A stretch of 64,000 nt of DNA from Kerstersia sp052103615 (GCF_052103615.1 NZ_JBQEKA010000003.1:1-64000), one strand, 5' to 3'. Counted from the stretch's first letter, positions 54,390-63,256 are shown. The notes: generated from the sequence alone by a model not told the origin. Numbers and translations are program-made.

Positions 54390-55034
54390 ATGTCCTGGCG
54401 ATCTATTCTGATCATCCTCGTCCTGCTGTTTGGCGCCGCCGGCATTTCCGGCATGCAGCTGGGCGACTGGCTGGTATCACGCGCACCCACCACATCCCCG
54501 CCGCCCCATGCGGCGGGGCAAGACGCCGATAGCGTGCTGGATGCCGATGGGCGCCCCTATGTAGCACAACCGCCACAGCCCCGCCTGAACGGCACCTTGG
54601 GCGTTCCCGAGCCGCATCGGGCCGAGTGGAACATCCCCATGGTGTCCGTGCTCGATAAGGTCAAAGACCCCAATGTGCTGGTGTCCCGCGCCAAGGCCAC
54701 GCCGGAAAGCATGCGCCTCGCCAACCGCGGCAATGCCGCTGCGGCCGCCAACGCCAGACCTGATGACCTCCCGCCGCCCCCTGCCGATATCCGCGATATC
54801 AGAGAACTGCGGGCAGCACTTGCCGATGATCCCGGCTACCCGACGGCACCTCCCCCCCAGGCTTCGCGCACTGGCGGCGGTGACTGGCAATCCGCGCTGC
54901 GCCGTGAACTGCAAGTCTGTGCCGACACCATGGGCTTTTTCGAACGCCCCAGCTGCGCCTGGGCGGCGCGCCGCAAATATTGCGAACCCAATAACGCCTG
55001 GGGCACCTCACGCGATTGCCCGGAACGCCGCTAA
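54390..55034 (+). CDS. Hypothetical single-pass membrane or secreted protein
   Basis: I do not recognise this 214-residue protein. A hydrophobic helix at about 5-22 is either an uncleaved anchor or a signal sequence. A Pro/Ala-rich linker follows. The last 50 residues form a compact-looking segment with four cysteines (LQVCADTMGFFERPSCAWAA, then KYCEPNNAWG, then DCPER), which suggests disulfides in the periplasm. It lies 39 bases after prfC on the same strand and ends before a strong terminator, so it may be cotranscribed. Confidence 0.7.
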   Translation: MSWRSILIILVLLFGAAGISGMQLGDWLVSRAPTTSPPPHAAGQDADSVLDADGRPYVAQPPQPRLNGTLGVPEPHRAEWNIPMVSVLDKVKDPNVLVSRAKATPESMRLANRGNAAAAANARPDDLPPPPADIRDIRELRAALADDPGYPTAPPPQASRTGGGDWQSALRRELQVCADTMGFFERPSCAWAARRKYCEPNNAWGTSRDCPERR

Positions 55035-55081
55035 ACCGGCGCATCGGGCGGCCATGGCATAGAGGCCGCCCATAGAGTCCC

Positions 55082-55123
55082 AAAAAAAACACCACGGCGG
55101 CCCTGAGGCCGCCGTGGTGTTTT
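55082..55123. terminator. Strong bidirectional terminator
   Basis: A 17-bp perfect stem (55086-55102 with 55107-55123, loop CTGA), preceded by A8 and ending in T4, lies between the convergent unknown gene and bfr. Confidence 0.9.
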
Positions 55124-55150
55124 AAGGGCACAGAACAATGGCCGCGGCCA

Positions 55151-55627
55151 TCAGTCCTCTTCGTGCATCTGGTGCTGCAGATAGTTTTGCAGGCCCACCT
55201 GTTCAACCAGGCCAATCTGGGTTTCCAGCCAGTCGATGTGCTCTTCGGTATCGTCCAGCACCCGGCGGAACAGATCGCGCGTCACATAGTCCTGCACCGA
55301 TTCACAGTAGGCAATGGCTTCGAGCAGCGTGGCGTGCGCCCCGCGTTCGAGCGTCAGATCACAGGACAGGATTTCCGGCACATCCTCACCGATACGCAGC
55401 TTGTGCAGATCCTGCAGGTTCGGCAGCCCGCCAAGCATGAAAATACGCTCCATCAGCTTGTCCGCGTGCTTCATTTCGCTGATGGACTCATCGTACTCAT
55501 ACTTGCCCAAACGGTTCAGGCCCCAGTGGCGCAGCATGCGCGCATGCAGGAAGTACTGGTTAATGGCCGTCAGCTCATTGGTCAGTTGCGCATTCAAATA
55601 CTTGATAACCTGTCTATCACCTTTCAT
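55151..55627 (-). CDS. bfr: Bacterioferritin
   Basis: Bfr is the heme-containing iron-storage ferritin. The 158-residue protein aligns with E. coli Bfr without gaps. Heme ligand Met52 is present, as are ferroxidase ligands E18, E51, H54, E94 and H130. The sixth ligand position, 127, reads Thr in a DTEEHID segment instead of Glu, with glutamates at 128 and 129. The ATG at 55627 gives the standard N-terminus MKGDRQVI. bfd lies upstream on the same strand, about 470 bases away. Confidence 0.95.
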   Translation of the reverse strand: MKGDRQVIKYLNAQLTNELTAINQYFLHARMLRHWGLNRLGKYEYDESISEMKHADKLMERIFMLGGLPNLQDLHKLRIGEDVPEILSCDLTLERGAHATLLEAIAYCESVQDYVTRDLFRRVLDDTEEHIDWLETQIGLVEQVGLQNYLQHQMHEED

Positions 55628-56095
55628 GATCGGCTCCGGCTTTATAGGGTTCTTGGAAGGCAGCGGCCCGGCATGCTGGCAGGCGCAACATCCGCATGGC
55701 AGCCATGCGAAACAGTGCAGGAAATCCGGCGCAAACGCCCGCAGGACAGCCGGGCCAGCCGCTGTAAACCCGATCAGGCTAGCATCCATGCGGGTAAAAG
55801 CCCATGGCGGCCATGCATCTGGTAAACCGCGGCGCAACCCATGACAGGAAAGCTCTGGCGAATGAGAATGCGTCTGCAACTGCAAAATGCCGCCAGGCGA
55901 ACCCAAGCGTGGCGCGGCGCCGGGAACGCAAATTGCATGAAAACCATTTGATTTTCATGCAAAAAACCAGAGAAAAGAGGGAATTTGCCAGGGCTGGCGG
56001 TGTCGGCCAAATGAGAATGGCCTATGCCTGATGTTGTTTAAATCAGACAAATCAGAAACCCGGCCATGCAAGCCGGGCGAGGTGAGGCAAGCCTG
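55628..56095. other. Gene-free region between bfd and bfr
   Basis: These 468 bases contain no convincing gene. The right part (55920-56045) is AT-richer and holds an 11-bp inverted repeat. The motif AATGAGAAT, resembling half of a Fur box, occurs near 55860 and again near 56010. This is probably the bfr promoter region. Confidence 0.55.
55933..55962. repeat. 11-bp perfect inverted repeat upstream of bfr
   Basis: TTGCATGAAAA and TTTTCATGCAA flank the eight-base spacer CCATTTGA. Being AT-rich and without a T tract of its own, it looks more like an operator than a terminator. It lies about 305 bases before the bfr start and 135 bases after the bfd stop. Confidence 0.65.
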
Positions 56096-56338
56096 TCAGG
56101 CCGCGACTTCCGGCACTCCAGCCGGCGGGATGGGCTGCGCCGCGCCGACCGGCAACGCGACCGTCGCCACGGTGTGGCATGCGCCGCCAGGCAAATAGGA
56201 GCAAGCGCTCTCAGCGCAACGGCCACAGCAACTGGCCACGCCAAGCTCATATTGGAGATCATCGAGCGTCGCGGCGCCGGAATCGACGCAGGCGCGAACC
56301 TGGCGCTCAGTGACAGCGTTACAAATACAAATGTACAT
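56096..56338 (-). CDS. bfd: Bacterioferritin-associated ferredoxin
   Basis: Bfd is a [2Fe-2S] protein that docks on Bfr and reduces its stored iron for release. The 80-residue product has the cluster cysteines C4, C6, C38 and C41 (MYICICNAV, then SCCGRC). After the cluster domain of about 55 residues is an additional Pro/Ala/Val-rich tail. The ATG at 56338 starts the family consensus; earlier in-frame codons are not conserved. Confidence 0.93.
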   Translation of the reverse strand: MYICICNAVTERQVRACVDSGAATLDDLQYELGVASCCGRCAESACSYLPGGACHTVATVALPVGAAQPIPPAGVPEVAA

Positions 56339-56468
56339 GAGACTAATTATCGGGAAAGTCCATGTCATATGCAAGTGGATTTCCCCTATAAAAACACCGG
56401 GTTTTCCCGACGCCCCAGGCGGCTGCGCGGCAGGCTGGGCGCGGCCTGGCAGACAGAAGCAGCGCTTC

Positions 56469-57665
56469 CTAGCGCGTGCGCCGGTAAGGCCCGGGGCCGT
56501 GCGGCAGGTAGCGCCAGAACACGGCTGCGGCAGCCAAACCCAAAGCTCCGACGGTGAACGTGCCCACGGCCAGCGAAATGGCGCCTGTCAGCGCGGACAA
56601 CAGCAGCGGGCCGGCGCTGGAACCGACATCGGAAACCAGCCGCCATAGCCCCAGGAAGTGATGCCGCCCTTGCGCCGGCGCCGCATCGGCCGCCAGCGTC
56701 ATGATGATGCCCGAGCTGATGCCATTGCCAAACCCCAGCATCAGGGCTGCCGCCATAAATGAAATCACGCCTGAGGCGAAAGGCATCAGCATCAGGCTGG
56801 CGCCCATCAAAATGACCGAAGGCACAGCCACCCACACGCGGCCGTGCCGGTCCATGACCTTGCCCGCATGATAGAAAACCGCCATATCCAGGGCCGCCAC
56901 CAGGCCGTAAATCACGGAAATGGCGACGGAATCCAGGCCCAGCTGCTCCGCCCACAAGGGCAGCACGACCTGGCGTGTAGCGCGCAGCACGCTGATCAGC
57001 AGCACGCCAATACCCAGGGTCAGGAACACACTGGCATGCGAACGCGCAATGGACGCCAGCGACACCTTGCCCCCGCCTACCGTCGCCAAGGGCGCGGGCA
57101 GTTCCAGCTCCGGCACTTTGTAGGCCAGCACGCCGGCGCCCAGCATGGCGATCAATGCCAATAGATAGGCCCCAGGCAAATCCATCAGCGCAATCAGGCC
57201 TGCCCCGGCAAACGGCCCCACGAACGCGCCTATGCGGGCGGTTCCGCCCAGCACGGACATGGCGCGGGCGCGCATTGCCAGCGGCACCGCCTGCACCAGA
57301 TAGCTCTGCCTGGCCAGCTGAAACACCGAGGCCGCCGCGCCGACCAGCAACGTGGCCACGGCCAGCATCCAGACCGTATGCGCCACCATGGCAATCAACA
57401 TGGCCACGGCGCTCAGCAGCGATGCCCCGACCATGGCGCGCCGCTCGCCATAACGATTGACCAGCAGTGCCGCGGGAATATTGCTCACCAGCGAGCCCAG
57501 GCCGATCAAGGCAGCCACCAGCCCTGCCACGGCATAGGACGCCCCCAGCCCGCGCACGCTCAATGCGATCACCGGCGTCACGGCTCCAATGCCAACACCG
57601 AACAAGACGGACGGCCCGTAGGCCGCCACTGCAATCTTGCGCAAACTGAAAGAAGAATCGTCCAT
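56469..57665 (-). CDS. MFS transporter
   Basis: The 398-residue protein has twelve predicted helices with the drug-exporter style. Motif A-like NIPAALLVNRYGERRAM sits between helices 2 and 3 and GTARIGAFVGPFAGAGLIAL is in helix 5. The ATG at 57665 starts MDDSSFSLRK just before the first helix. It begins 23 bases after the rpoN stop on the same strand and may be read from the rpoN transcript. The substrate is unknown. Confidence 0.82.
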   Translation of the reverse strand: MDDSSFSLRKIAVAAYGPSVLFGVGIGAVTPVIALSVRGLGASYAVAGLVAALIGLGSLVSNIPAALLVNRYGERRAMVGASLLSAVAMLIAMVAHTVWMLAVATLLVGAAASVFQLARQSYLVQAVPLAMRARAMSVLGGTARIGAFVGPFAGAGLIALMDLPGAYLLALIAMLGAGVLAYKVPELELPAPLATVGGGKVSLASIARSHASVFLTLGIGVLLISVLRATRQVVLPLWAEQLGLDSVAISVIYGLVAALDMAVFYHAGKVMDRHGRVWVAVPSVILMGASLMLMPFASGVISFMAAALMLGFGNGISSGIIMTLAADAAPAQGRHHFLGLWRLVSDVGSSAGPLLLSALTGAISLAVGTFTVGALGLAAAAVFWRYLPHGPGPYRRTR

Positions 57666-57688
57666 GTGCCAGCTATTACCCTCGGGCG

Positions 57689-59074
57689 TTAACAATCATC
57701 CATACGCAACAAGGCCATGGCTTTACGCTGCGAGGCCGTCGGCACCCGCATCCCTTCCCGGTATTTTGCCACTGTCCGGCGCGCCAGCTCCACACCCCGC
57801 TCGGCCAGCTTGTTCATCAGCTGGCTGTCGGACAGGGGCTTGCGCGGGTCTTCCTGTTCCAGCATCTCGCGCATCATCGCCTGGATGGAAGCGGCTGACG
57901 CCGACTCGCCGTCGGCCGCAGGCACGGCAGTACTGAAGAAGCGCTTGAGTTCCAGCGTGCCATGCGGCGTGGCCATATACTTGCCCGCCGTCGCCCGTGA
58001 CACCGTGGACTCATGCAGGCCCAGGGCTTCCGCAATTTCGCGCAGCACCATGGGCCGCAAAGCCACCATGCCCGAATCAAAAAAGGCCTGCTGGCGCGCC
58101 ACGATTTCGGCAGCGACCCGCAACAGGGTTTCGAAACGCTGCGCCACCTGACGAATCAGCCAGCGGGCCTGCTGCACATGGGCCTGCAAACCTTCATAGC
58201 TGCCCCGCGGCTCCTGGCCCAGGGCCTGCACATAGGCATCATTTACGCTCAAGCGCGGCATCAGCTCGCCATTGAGCCGGGCGCGCCAGGTTTTGCCGCT
58301 ACGGTATGCAATCACATCCGGCACGGCGTAATCCGCCACCGGCACTGTCCACGCCCGGCCTGGATACGGATCCAGCCGCCGGATCAAGGCATGCGCCAAA
58401 CGCACCTCGGCCGGTGAACACTTAAGTTCTTCGCACAGATAGGCCAAGCGGCCAGCCGCCAGAGCCTCCAGGTGCCTGTCGCACAAGCGGCGCGCCACGG
58501 CCACAATGGCAGGGTCACGCGCTTCGGGCCAGATCGCCGGGTCCGGCCTGCGCAATTGCAGCAGCAGGCACTCCTTCATGTTCCGCGCCGCAATCCCTGC
58601 CGGCTCCATGTTCTGCAGCAAGGCCAAGGCCGCATCCAGCTCGCCCTGCTCCACCTCCAGCGATACCGGCAGATACGCCAGGATGTCTTCAAAACTGGCG
58701 GCCAGGTAGCCGTTGTCATCCAGCTCGTCGATCAGAACTGTTATCAGCGCCACATCACGGCGGCTGGCACGGGTACAGGTGATCTGGGCCAGCAGATGCT
58801 CGCGCAACGAAGGCGTGGCTGCCGCTTCGGGAAAAAAATCATCATCCCCATCGTGCCGCGTGCCCGAAGCGCCGGAAAAGAGCTCGTCCGGCGCCTCGCC
58901 TTCGCTGGCGGGTTCCGGCGCTTCCAATTCCAGCACTGGGTTTTCATTCAGTACCTGCGCGATTTCCTGCTGCAAATCCAGCGACGACAGTTGCAAGAGG
59001 CGCAAGGCCTGTTGCAACTGTGGCGTCAGCACCAACTGCTGACTTTGGCGAATTTCCAGCGCGGGTCGTATCAT
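57689..59074 (-). CDS. rpoN: RNA polymerase sigma-54 factor
   Basis: RpoN directs polymerase to -24/-12 promoters and depends on AAA+ activators. The 461-residue protein has region I (RQSQQLVLTPQLQQALRLLQ, glutamine-rich), an acidic region II, the core-binding domain with NMEPAGIAARNMKECLLLQL, an HTH (VLREIAEALGLHESTVSRAT) and the RpoN box ARRTVAKYREGMRVP. The start is unclear: ATGs at 59074, 59083 and 59095 and a start at 59107 are all in frame without a clear ribosome binding site. The usual neighbours lptA-lptB and hpf are missing. Confidence 0.95.
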   Translation of the reverse strand: MIRPALEIRQSQQLVLTPQLQQALRLLQLSSLDLQQEIAQVLNENPVLELEAPEPASEGEAPDELFSGASGTRHDGDDDFFPEAAATPSLREHLLAQITCTRASRRDVALITVLIDELDDNGYLAASFEDILAYLPVSLEVEQGELDAALALLQNMEPAGIAARNMKECLLLQLRRPDPAIWPEARDPAIVAVARRLCDRHLEALAAGRLAYLCEELKCSPAEVRLAHALIRRLDPYPGRAWTVPVADYAVPDVIAYRSGKTWRARLNGELMPRLSVNDAYVQALGQEPRGSYEGLQAHVQQARWLIRQVAQRFETLLRVAAEIVARQQAFFDSGMVALRPMVLREIAEALGLHESTVSRATAGKYMATPHGTLELKRFFSTAVPAADGESASAASIQAMMREMLEQEDPRKPLSDSQLMNKLAERGVELARRTVAKYREGMRVPTASQRKAMALLRMDDC

Positions 59075-59105
59075 GGGAACCATATTTTGCACCATAAGAC
59101 CCGCC

Positions 59106-59714
59106 ATGACTGCATCCAGCCAATATGATCTACAAGTGTTGAATAATTATCTGCGCGCCAAAGCACAGCCTGCGCTACTGCGCGATGGAGGAATAATCGT
59201 TGTTGCCGCCCTGGCCTGGCTATGGGTTTGCTGGCAAGGCCTGTCATACGGCCTGGCCCAGCGTTATGAGTTTCTTGCCAAGTTCAGCGCCAATGCTCAG
59301 GATATGGCTTTGCGCAGCGGCCCCTATGTCTGGTGGACGCTGGCAGCATTGTTGAGCCTGGGAGTCTTGTCCCTGCTGCGCGCCTGGGCGCGTGAGAAAA
59401 TCAACCGTCATTGGGAAAAAATTGTACCGCCAGGCGAATTGGCGCCCTTATGCCGCGACCTGTCCAGCGATGGCCGCGCAGTCCTGGACTGGGTTTGGCA
59501 AGACAGGGATATGCCACTGGCATTGGGCGACCTGAAACGCACCGTCGCGGAATTGGCCAGCGGCAGAATTGAAAAATTCCATATTGCCCGGGAACAGAGC
59601 GCTACCTTGGCCGCCGCAATGAAACCGGCAGTCGAACCGGCGGCCGCCACGCCCGCCAATCTGAGTTCGCCATTCAAACCGCAGCGGCAGGAACCGCGTC
59701 TGCAAACAGAATGA
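59106..59714 (+). CDS. Hypothetical two-helix membrane protein
   Basis: I do not recognise this 202-residue protein. Two hydrophobic helices lie at about 28-46 and 72-90, separated by a short polar loop. A soluble C-terminal region of about 110 residues follows, with WEKIVPPGELAPLCRDLSSDGRAV and a Pro/Ala-rich end. Its start is about 30 bases from the rpoN start in the divergent direction, so the two share a promoter region. Confidence 0.65.
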   Translation: MTASSQYDLQVLNNYLRAKAQPALLRDGGIIVVAALAWLWVCWQGLSYGLAQRYEFLAKFSANAQDMALRSGPYVWWTLAALLSLGVLSLLRAWAREKINRHWEKIVPPGELAPLCRDLSSDGRAVLDWVWQDRDMPLALGDLKRTVAELASGRIEKFHIAREQSATLAAAMKPAVEPAAATPANLSSPFKPQRQEPRLQTE

Positions 59715-59780
59715 CAACCCGCCGGCATTTTCCGCATTACCCGGGCGCATTGCCCGGATAATGCGGGAACCGGCACAGGA

Positions 59781-60356
59781 TCAGGCCGCGCTCGCGACTG
59801 AAACTGGCTGGCGCGCGCGAATCAGTGCGAATGCGCAGCGGTGCGCCACATCGGCAGCCGCAGGCTCGCGATGAATCGCCATTGCCGCCATTGCGCCTTC
59901 ATAACAAAGCGTCAATTCGTTTGCCAGCGCCTCGGCATCATCCGTCAGGCTGACAACCAATTCCGTAAACATCTGCTGCAACCAGCTGCGGTACTCACGC
60001 GCCACCGCCAGCACAGGCGCGCAGCCTTCATTTTCCGCCACGGCCAGCAGAAAGGCACAGCCCCGGTATTCCGTGCGCGCGCCCATTTCCTGCAGAATGC
60101 GGTAGGGCAACACGGCTTTTTCTGCCGGATCCTGCTGCTCGTTTTCCAGCACATGCTCACGCAGATATTGCGTAATCCTTTCGTACCGATCCCTCAGATA
60201 CGCAACCACCAATGCTTCCTTGGTCGCGAAATGCCGGTACAACGTCGCCTTGGCAATACCTGCCTCGGCAATGATGCGATCCACGCCCACGGCCCGAATG
60301 CCCTCGGCATAAAACAAACTGCCCGCGACTTCAATAATGTGTGCGCGCATATCCAT
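59781..60356 (-). CDS. TetR-family transcriptional regulator
   Basis: The 191-residue repressor has a TetR HTH at about 3-48 (IIEVAGSLFYAEGIRAVGVDRI, then GIAKATLYRHFATKEALV) and a helical effector domain resembling the group with GCAFLLAVAE. The ATG at 60356 follows GGGGATC. No gene is divergent or downstream within reach except convergent ones, so its target may be itself or a distant gene. A short palindrome lies just upstream. Confidence 0.87.
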   Translation of the reverse strand: MDMRAHIIEVAGSLFYAEGIRAVGVDRIIAEAGIAKATLYRHFATKEALVVAYLRDRYERITQYLREHVLENEQQDPAEKAVLPYRILQEMGARTEYRGCAFLLAVAENEGCAPVLAVAREYRSWLQQMFTELVVSLTDDAEALANELTLCYEGAMAAMAIHREPAAADVAHRCAFALIRARQPVSVASAA

Positions 60357-61228
60357 ATCAGATCCCCTACGGCCAACTTCGAAATGACTACGGTCATCTC
60401 TCAGGCCAGACAACAAAGTCCAACGCGAATGGCAAACATTGAACATACCCTGCCTAACAGAGTACGGCTGTCACTACCGTTCACAGGTTCAATGCTATCA
60501 AATAATAATTCGCCTGGTTTTAACACCAATGCATTAGATCGCATCATGCCGCATAGCAAAAGAAATTCCAACCCCTACGAAAGGCGAAGCTCCCGGGGAT
60601 TTTTCATAGAATTTCAGAAAATTCACGAACCTAGACGGACAACAACCGGATAATTACGCATATTTTCCATCATTTGTAATCCGCAACGCCAATATCCGGA
60701 TTTACCCCAAAAAAACCGACATTATTTGAAGCTGAAAAATCAGCATTTTTGCCATACCCAGCCATGTCAATCCCGAAACCAAGGTATTCACCAATGGCAG
60801 GCGCGGCGTGCTGCTATCACACTTATTTGCTTCTCCCTGCCAATCGCTGGCCAATTAGTCCTACAAATAGCCCGGCGGAGATAGGTTCATTTACGTTGTT
60901 GTAACAGTTCAATCCCTGCTCGCAGATCGTGCAGGCGCAGATCACAATGCCGATCTCATTACAGTTTTTTTTAATAAACGGCCATTTATTTTCTTATATC
61001 TGAAATAACCGATAATCCCTCTATCAGTTCAAAACCTGAATACAACTCACAGGTCAACCTTGCCAGTTATGGCAATACAAAATGGCCCGCCCCCCAGGCC
61101 TTGCAAGCGGCGGCTGCCATGGCCTGGTTGTCAGAAGCCGACACCGCCGCGCCCAAACTCAAATGGGAATCGCCCGGCGGCATGTATACATTGACTTTTC
61201 ATACCAGACATGTTGGACTATAGGAACT
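60357..61228. other. AT-rich gene-free stretch upstream of the second leuA leader
   Basis: About 870 bases hold no convincing gene. Base composition from about 60440 to 61080 is clearly more AT-rich than the flanks, with runs such as T8 near 60964. A small hairpin, GCTGA-AAAA-TCAGC followed by ATTTTTG, lies near 60731-60750. The right end must contain the leuA promoter. The AT-rich part may be an old insertion scar or a regulatory domain. Confidence 0.55.
60384..60397. promoter_or_regulatory. Palindrome ATGAC-N4-GTCAT, putative TetR operator
   Basis: A perfect dyad with 5-bp arms lies 28 bases upstream of the TetR start codon, where binding would repress the gene itself. Confidence 0.4.
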
Positions 61229-61369
61229 ATGGCCAATCTGTCGAACCCCTCTCTCGACTTCCACGCAAGCATTTCTGCTCTGCGCGCTGGCCTGCGCCTG
61301 TCTATTGGCGCCTCCATTGCCTCGCTGCAAATTCAATCGCTACTACTACCGATCGGTTGCCGAGCCTAG
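61229..61369 (+). CDS. leuL: Leucine-rich leader peptide upstream of the second leuA
   Basis: The 46-codon ORF encodes eleven leucines. Residues 38-40 are three consecutive leucines, all encoded by the rare codon CTA (61340-61348), as in the control codons of enterobacterial leuL. An AGGA motif precedes the ATG. The stop TAG lies about 155 bases before leuA, and overlapping hairpins begin at the CTA run. Ribosome stalling under leucine shortage would change which hairpin forms. Confidence 0.6.
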   Translation: MANLSNPSLDFHASISALRAGLRLSIGASIASLQIQSLLLPIGCRA

Positions 61370-61464
61370 TGCTCAGTGGCAGTTCGGCAGCCTGTCGCCA
61401 CGCCTATACCCGTTCCCCGTTCAATGCCGCCGGCAAAACCGGCACCCATGACCCCGGTCATGGG
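61348..61464 (+). promoter_or_regulatory. Candidate attenuator of the second leuA
   Basis: Directly after the three CTA codons comes ACCGATCGGT. TGCCGA (61359-61364) can pair with TCGGCA (61384-61389), enclosing GAGC/GCTC. Alternatively GTGGC (61376-61380) can pair with GCCAC (61397-61401), which excludes the first. Further hairpins are GCCGG/CCGGC at 61429-61443 and CCCATGACC/GGTCATGGG at 61445-61464. None is followed by a T tract. Confidence 0.5.
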
Positions 61465-61525
61465 CGGGAGCCAGGCCGTGATTCAAATACCCCCAGCGGC
61501 TGACTCCTTGATCCAAAGGTGCATC

Positions 61526-63226
61526 ATGCTTGCCAATCCTTCTACCAAGTACCGTCCCTTCGTCCCGTTTACGCGTGATTTTTCCGAGCGCACCTGGCCC
61601 AGCCGCCGCATCGAGCAAGCACCGATCTGGATGAGTACCGACCTGCGAGACGGCAACCAGGCCCTGATCGAACCCATGAGCGTGGAACGCAAGCTGCGGT
61701 TCTTCGACCAGCTCATCAAAATTGGTTTCAAGGAAATCGAAGTCGGCTTTCCGTCCGCGTCGCAAACCGATTTCGACTTCGTGCGCAAGCTCATCGACGA
61801 AAAGCGTATCCCGGACGATGTGCGCATCATCGTTCTGACCCAATCGCGCCAGGATCTGATCGAACGCACGGCCGAAGCCGCTGCGGGCGCCAAACAGGCC
61901 ATCATTCACCTGTATAACGCCTGCGCACCGGCCTTCCGCAAAATCGTCTTCAAGATGTCGCCCGAAGAAGTGCGCGACCTCGCCGTGCGCGGCACGCAAT
62001 GGGTCATGGAAGCCCAGGCCAAGCATCCCCAGACCCAGTGGGGCTACGAATACTCGCCCGAAGTCTTCAGCACGACCGAGCCCGAAGTAGCACTGATGGT
62101 GGCCGATGCCGTGGCGCGCACCTGGGATGCCACCCCCGCGAAGAAGCTGATCCTGAACCTGCCCGCGACGGTTGAAGCGACCACGCCCAATCTGTACGCC
62201 GACCAGATCGAATGGATGCACCGCAACCTGGAACGCCGCGACAGCATCGTGCTGAGCGTCCACCCGCACAACGACCGCGGCACGGCAGTGGCCGCCGCCG
62301 AATTTGCCGTGATGGCTGGCGCCGACCGCATCGAAGGCTGCCTGTTCGGCAGCGGTGAGCGTACCGGCAACGTCGATCTGGTGACGCTCGCGCTGAATCT
62401 GTATTCCCAAGGCGTGCATCCGGGCCTGGACTTCTCCGATATTGATGAAGTCCGCCGCTGTGCCGAATACTGCAATCAATTGCCGGTACACCCGCGCCAC
62501 CCCTATGCGGGCGACCTCGTCTTCACGGCCTTTTCAGGTTCACACCAGGACGCCATCAAGAAGGGCTTTGCCGTCCAGCAAGCCGATGCGCTCTGGGAAG
62601 TACCCTACCTGCCTATCGACCCGGCCGACGTTGGCCGCAGCTACGACGCGATCATTCGGGTCAACAGCCAATCGGGCAAGGGCGGTGTTTCCTACCTGCT
62701 GGAAAACGACCACGGCCTGGTATTGCCGCGCCGCCTGCAGATCGAATTCAGCCGCGCCATCCAGCATGTGACCGACACGACCGGCAAGGAAGTGACGGCG
62801 GAAGACGTGTATGACGTGTTCAGCCGGGAATACCTGGACCGCACCAAGCCCTGGCAGCTCGTGCGCCACCGCATCGAAGGCGATCCGACCCAGGAAGAAA
62901 AGCGCCACTTCCGCGTGGAAGCCGTGCTGGAACATGATGGCGAAACGCGCACCGTGAGCGGCGAAGGCGAAGGCGCCATCACCGCCTTTGTGGCCGCGCT
63001 GGGCCTGCCGGTGCGCATCATGGACTACCACGAACACGCCATCGGCACCGGCACGGATACCCGCGCCGCCTGCTATGTGGAAGTGCGTCTGGGCGAATCG
63101 CAAACCCGCTTCGGCGTCGGCATTCACCGTGACATCGTGACGGCCTCGTTCCTGGCCGTGCTGGGCGCGGTCAATCGCCACCTGTCGGAAAACCCTGAGC
63201 TCGCCGCCACCGCCAACGCGAACTGA
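61526..63226 (+). CDS. leuA: 2-isopropylmalate synthase (second copy)
   Basis: The 566-residue enzyme has the same layout as the first copy: STDLRDGNQALIEPM at about residues 36-50, SVHPHNDRGTAVA, GCLFGSGERTGN and a C-terminal regulatory domain with VSGEGEGAITAFV. AAAGGTG precedes the ATG at 61526. The two copies share long identical blocks but differ in the regulatory domain, where this one reads GEGEGAI and the first GQGNGPI, so feedback sensitivity may differ. This copy has the longer leader region. Confidence 0.95.
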   Translation: MLANPSTKYRPFVPFTRDFSERTWPSRRIEQAPIWMSTDLRDGNQALIEPMSVERKLRFFDQLIKIGFKEIEVGFPSASQTDFDFVRKLIDEKRIPDDVRIIVLTQSRQDLIERTAEAAAGAKQAIIHLYNACAPAFRKIVFKMSPEEVRDLAVRGTQWVMEAQAKHPQTQWGYEYSPEVFSTTEPEVALMVADAVARTWDATPAKKLILNLPATVEATTPNLYADQIEWMHRNLERRDSIVLSVHPHNDRGTAVAAAEFAVMAGADRIEGCLFGSGERTGNVDLVTLALNLYSQGVHPGLDFSDIDEVRRCAEYCNQLPVHPRHPYAGDLVFTAFSGSHQDAIKKGFAVQQADALWEVPYLPIDPADVGRSYDAIIRVNSQSGKGGVSYLLENDHGLVLPRRLQIEFSRAIQHVTDTTGKEVTAEDVYDVFSREYLDRTKPWQLVRHRIEGDPTQEEKRHFRVEAVLEHDGETRTVSGEGEGAITAFVAALGLPVRIMDYHEHAIGTGTDTRAACYVEVRLGESQTRFGVGIHRDIVTASFLAVLGAVNRHLSENPELAATANAN

Positions 63227-63256
63227 GCCAGCCCCTGATTTCCTTGGAAGACTGAA

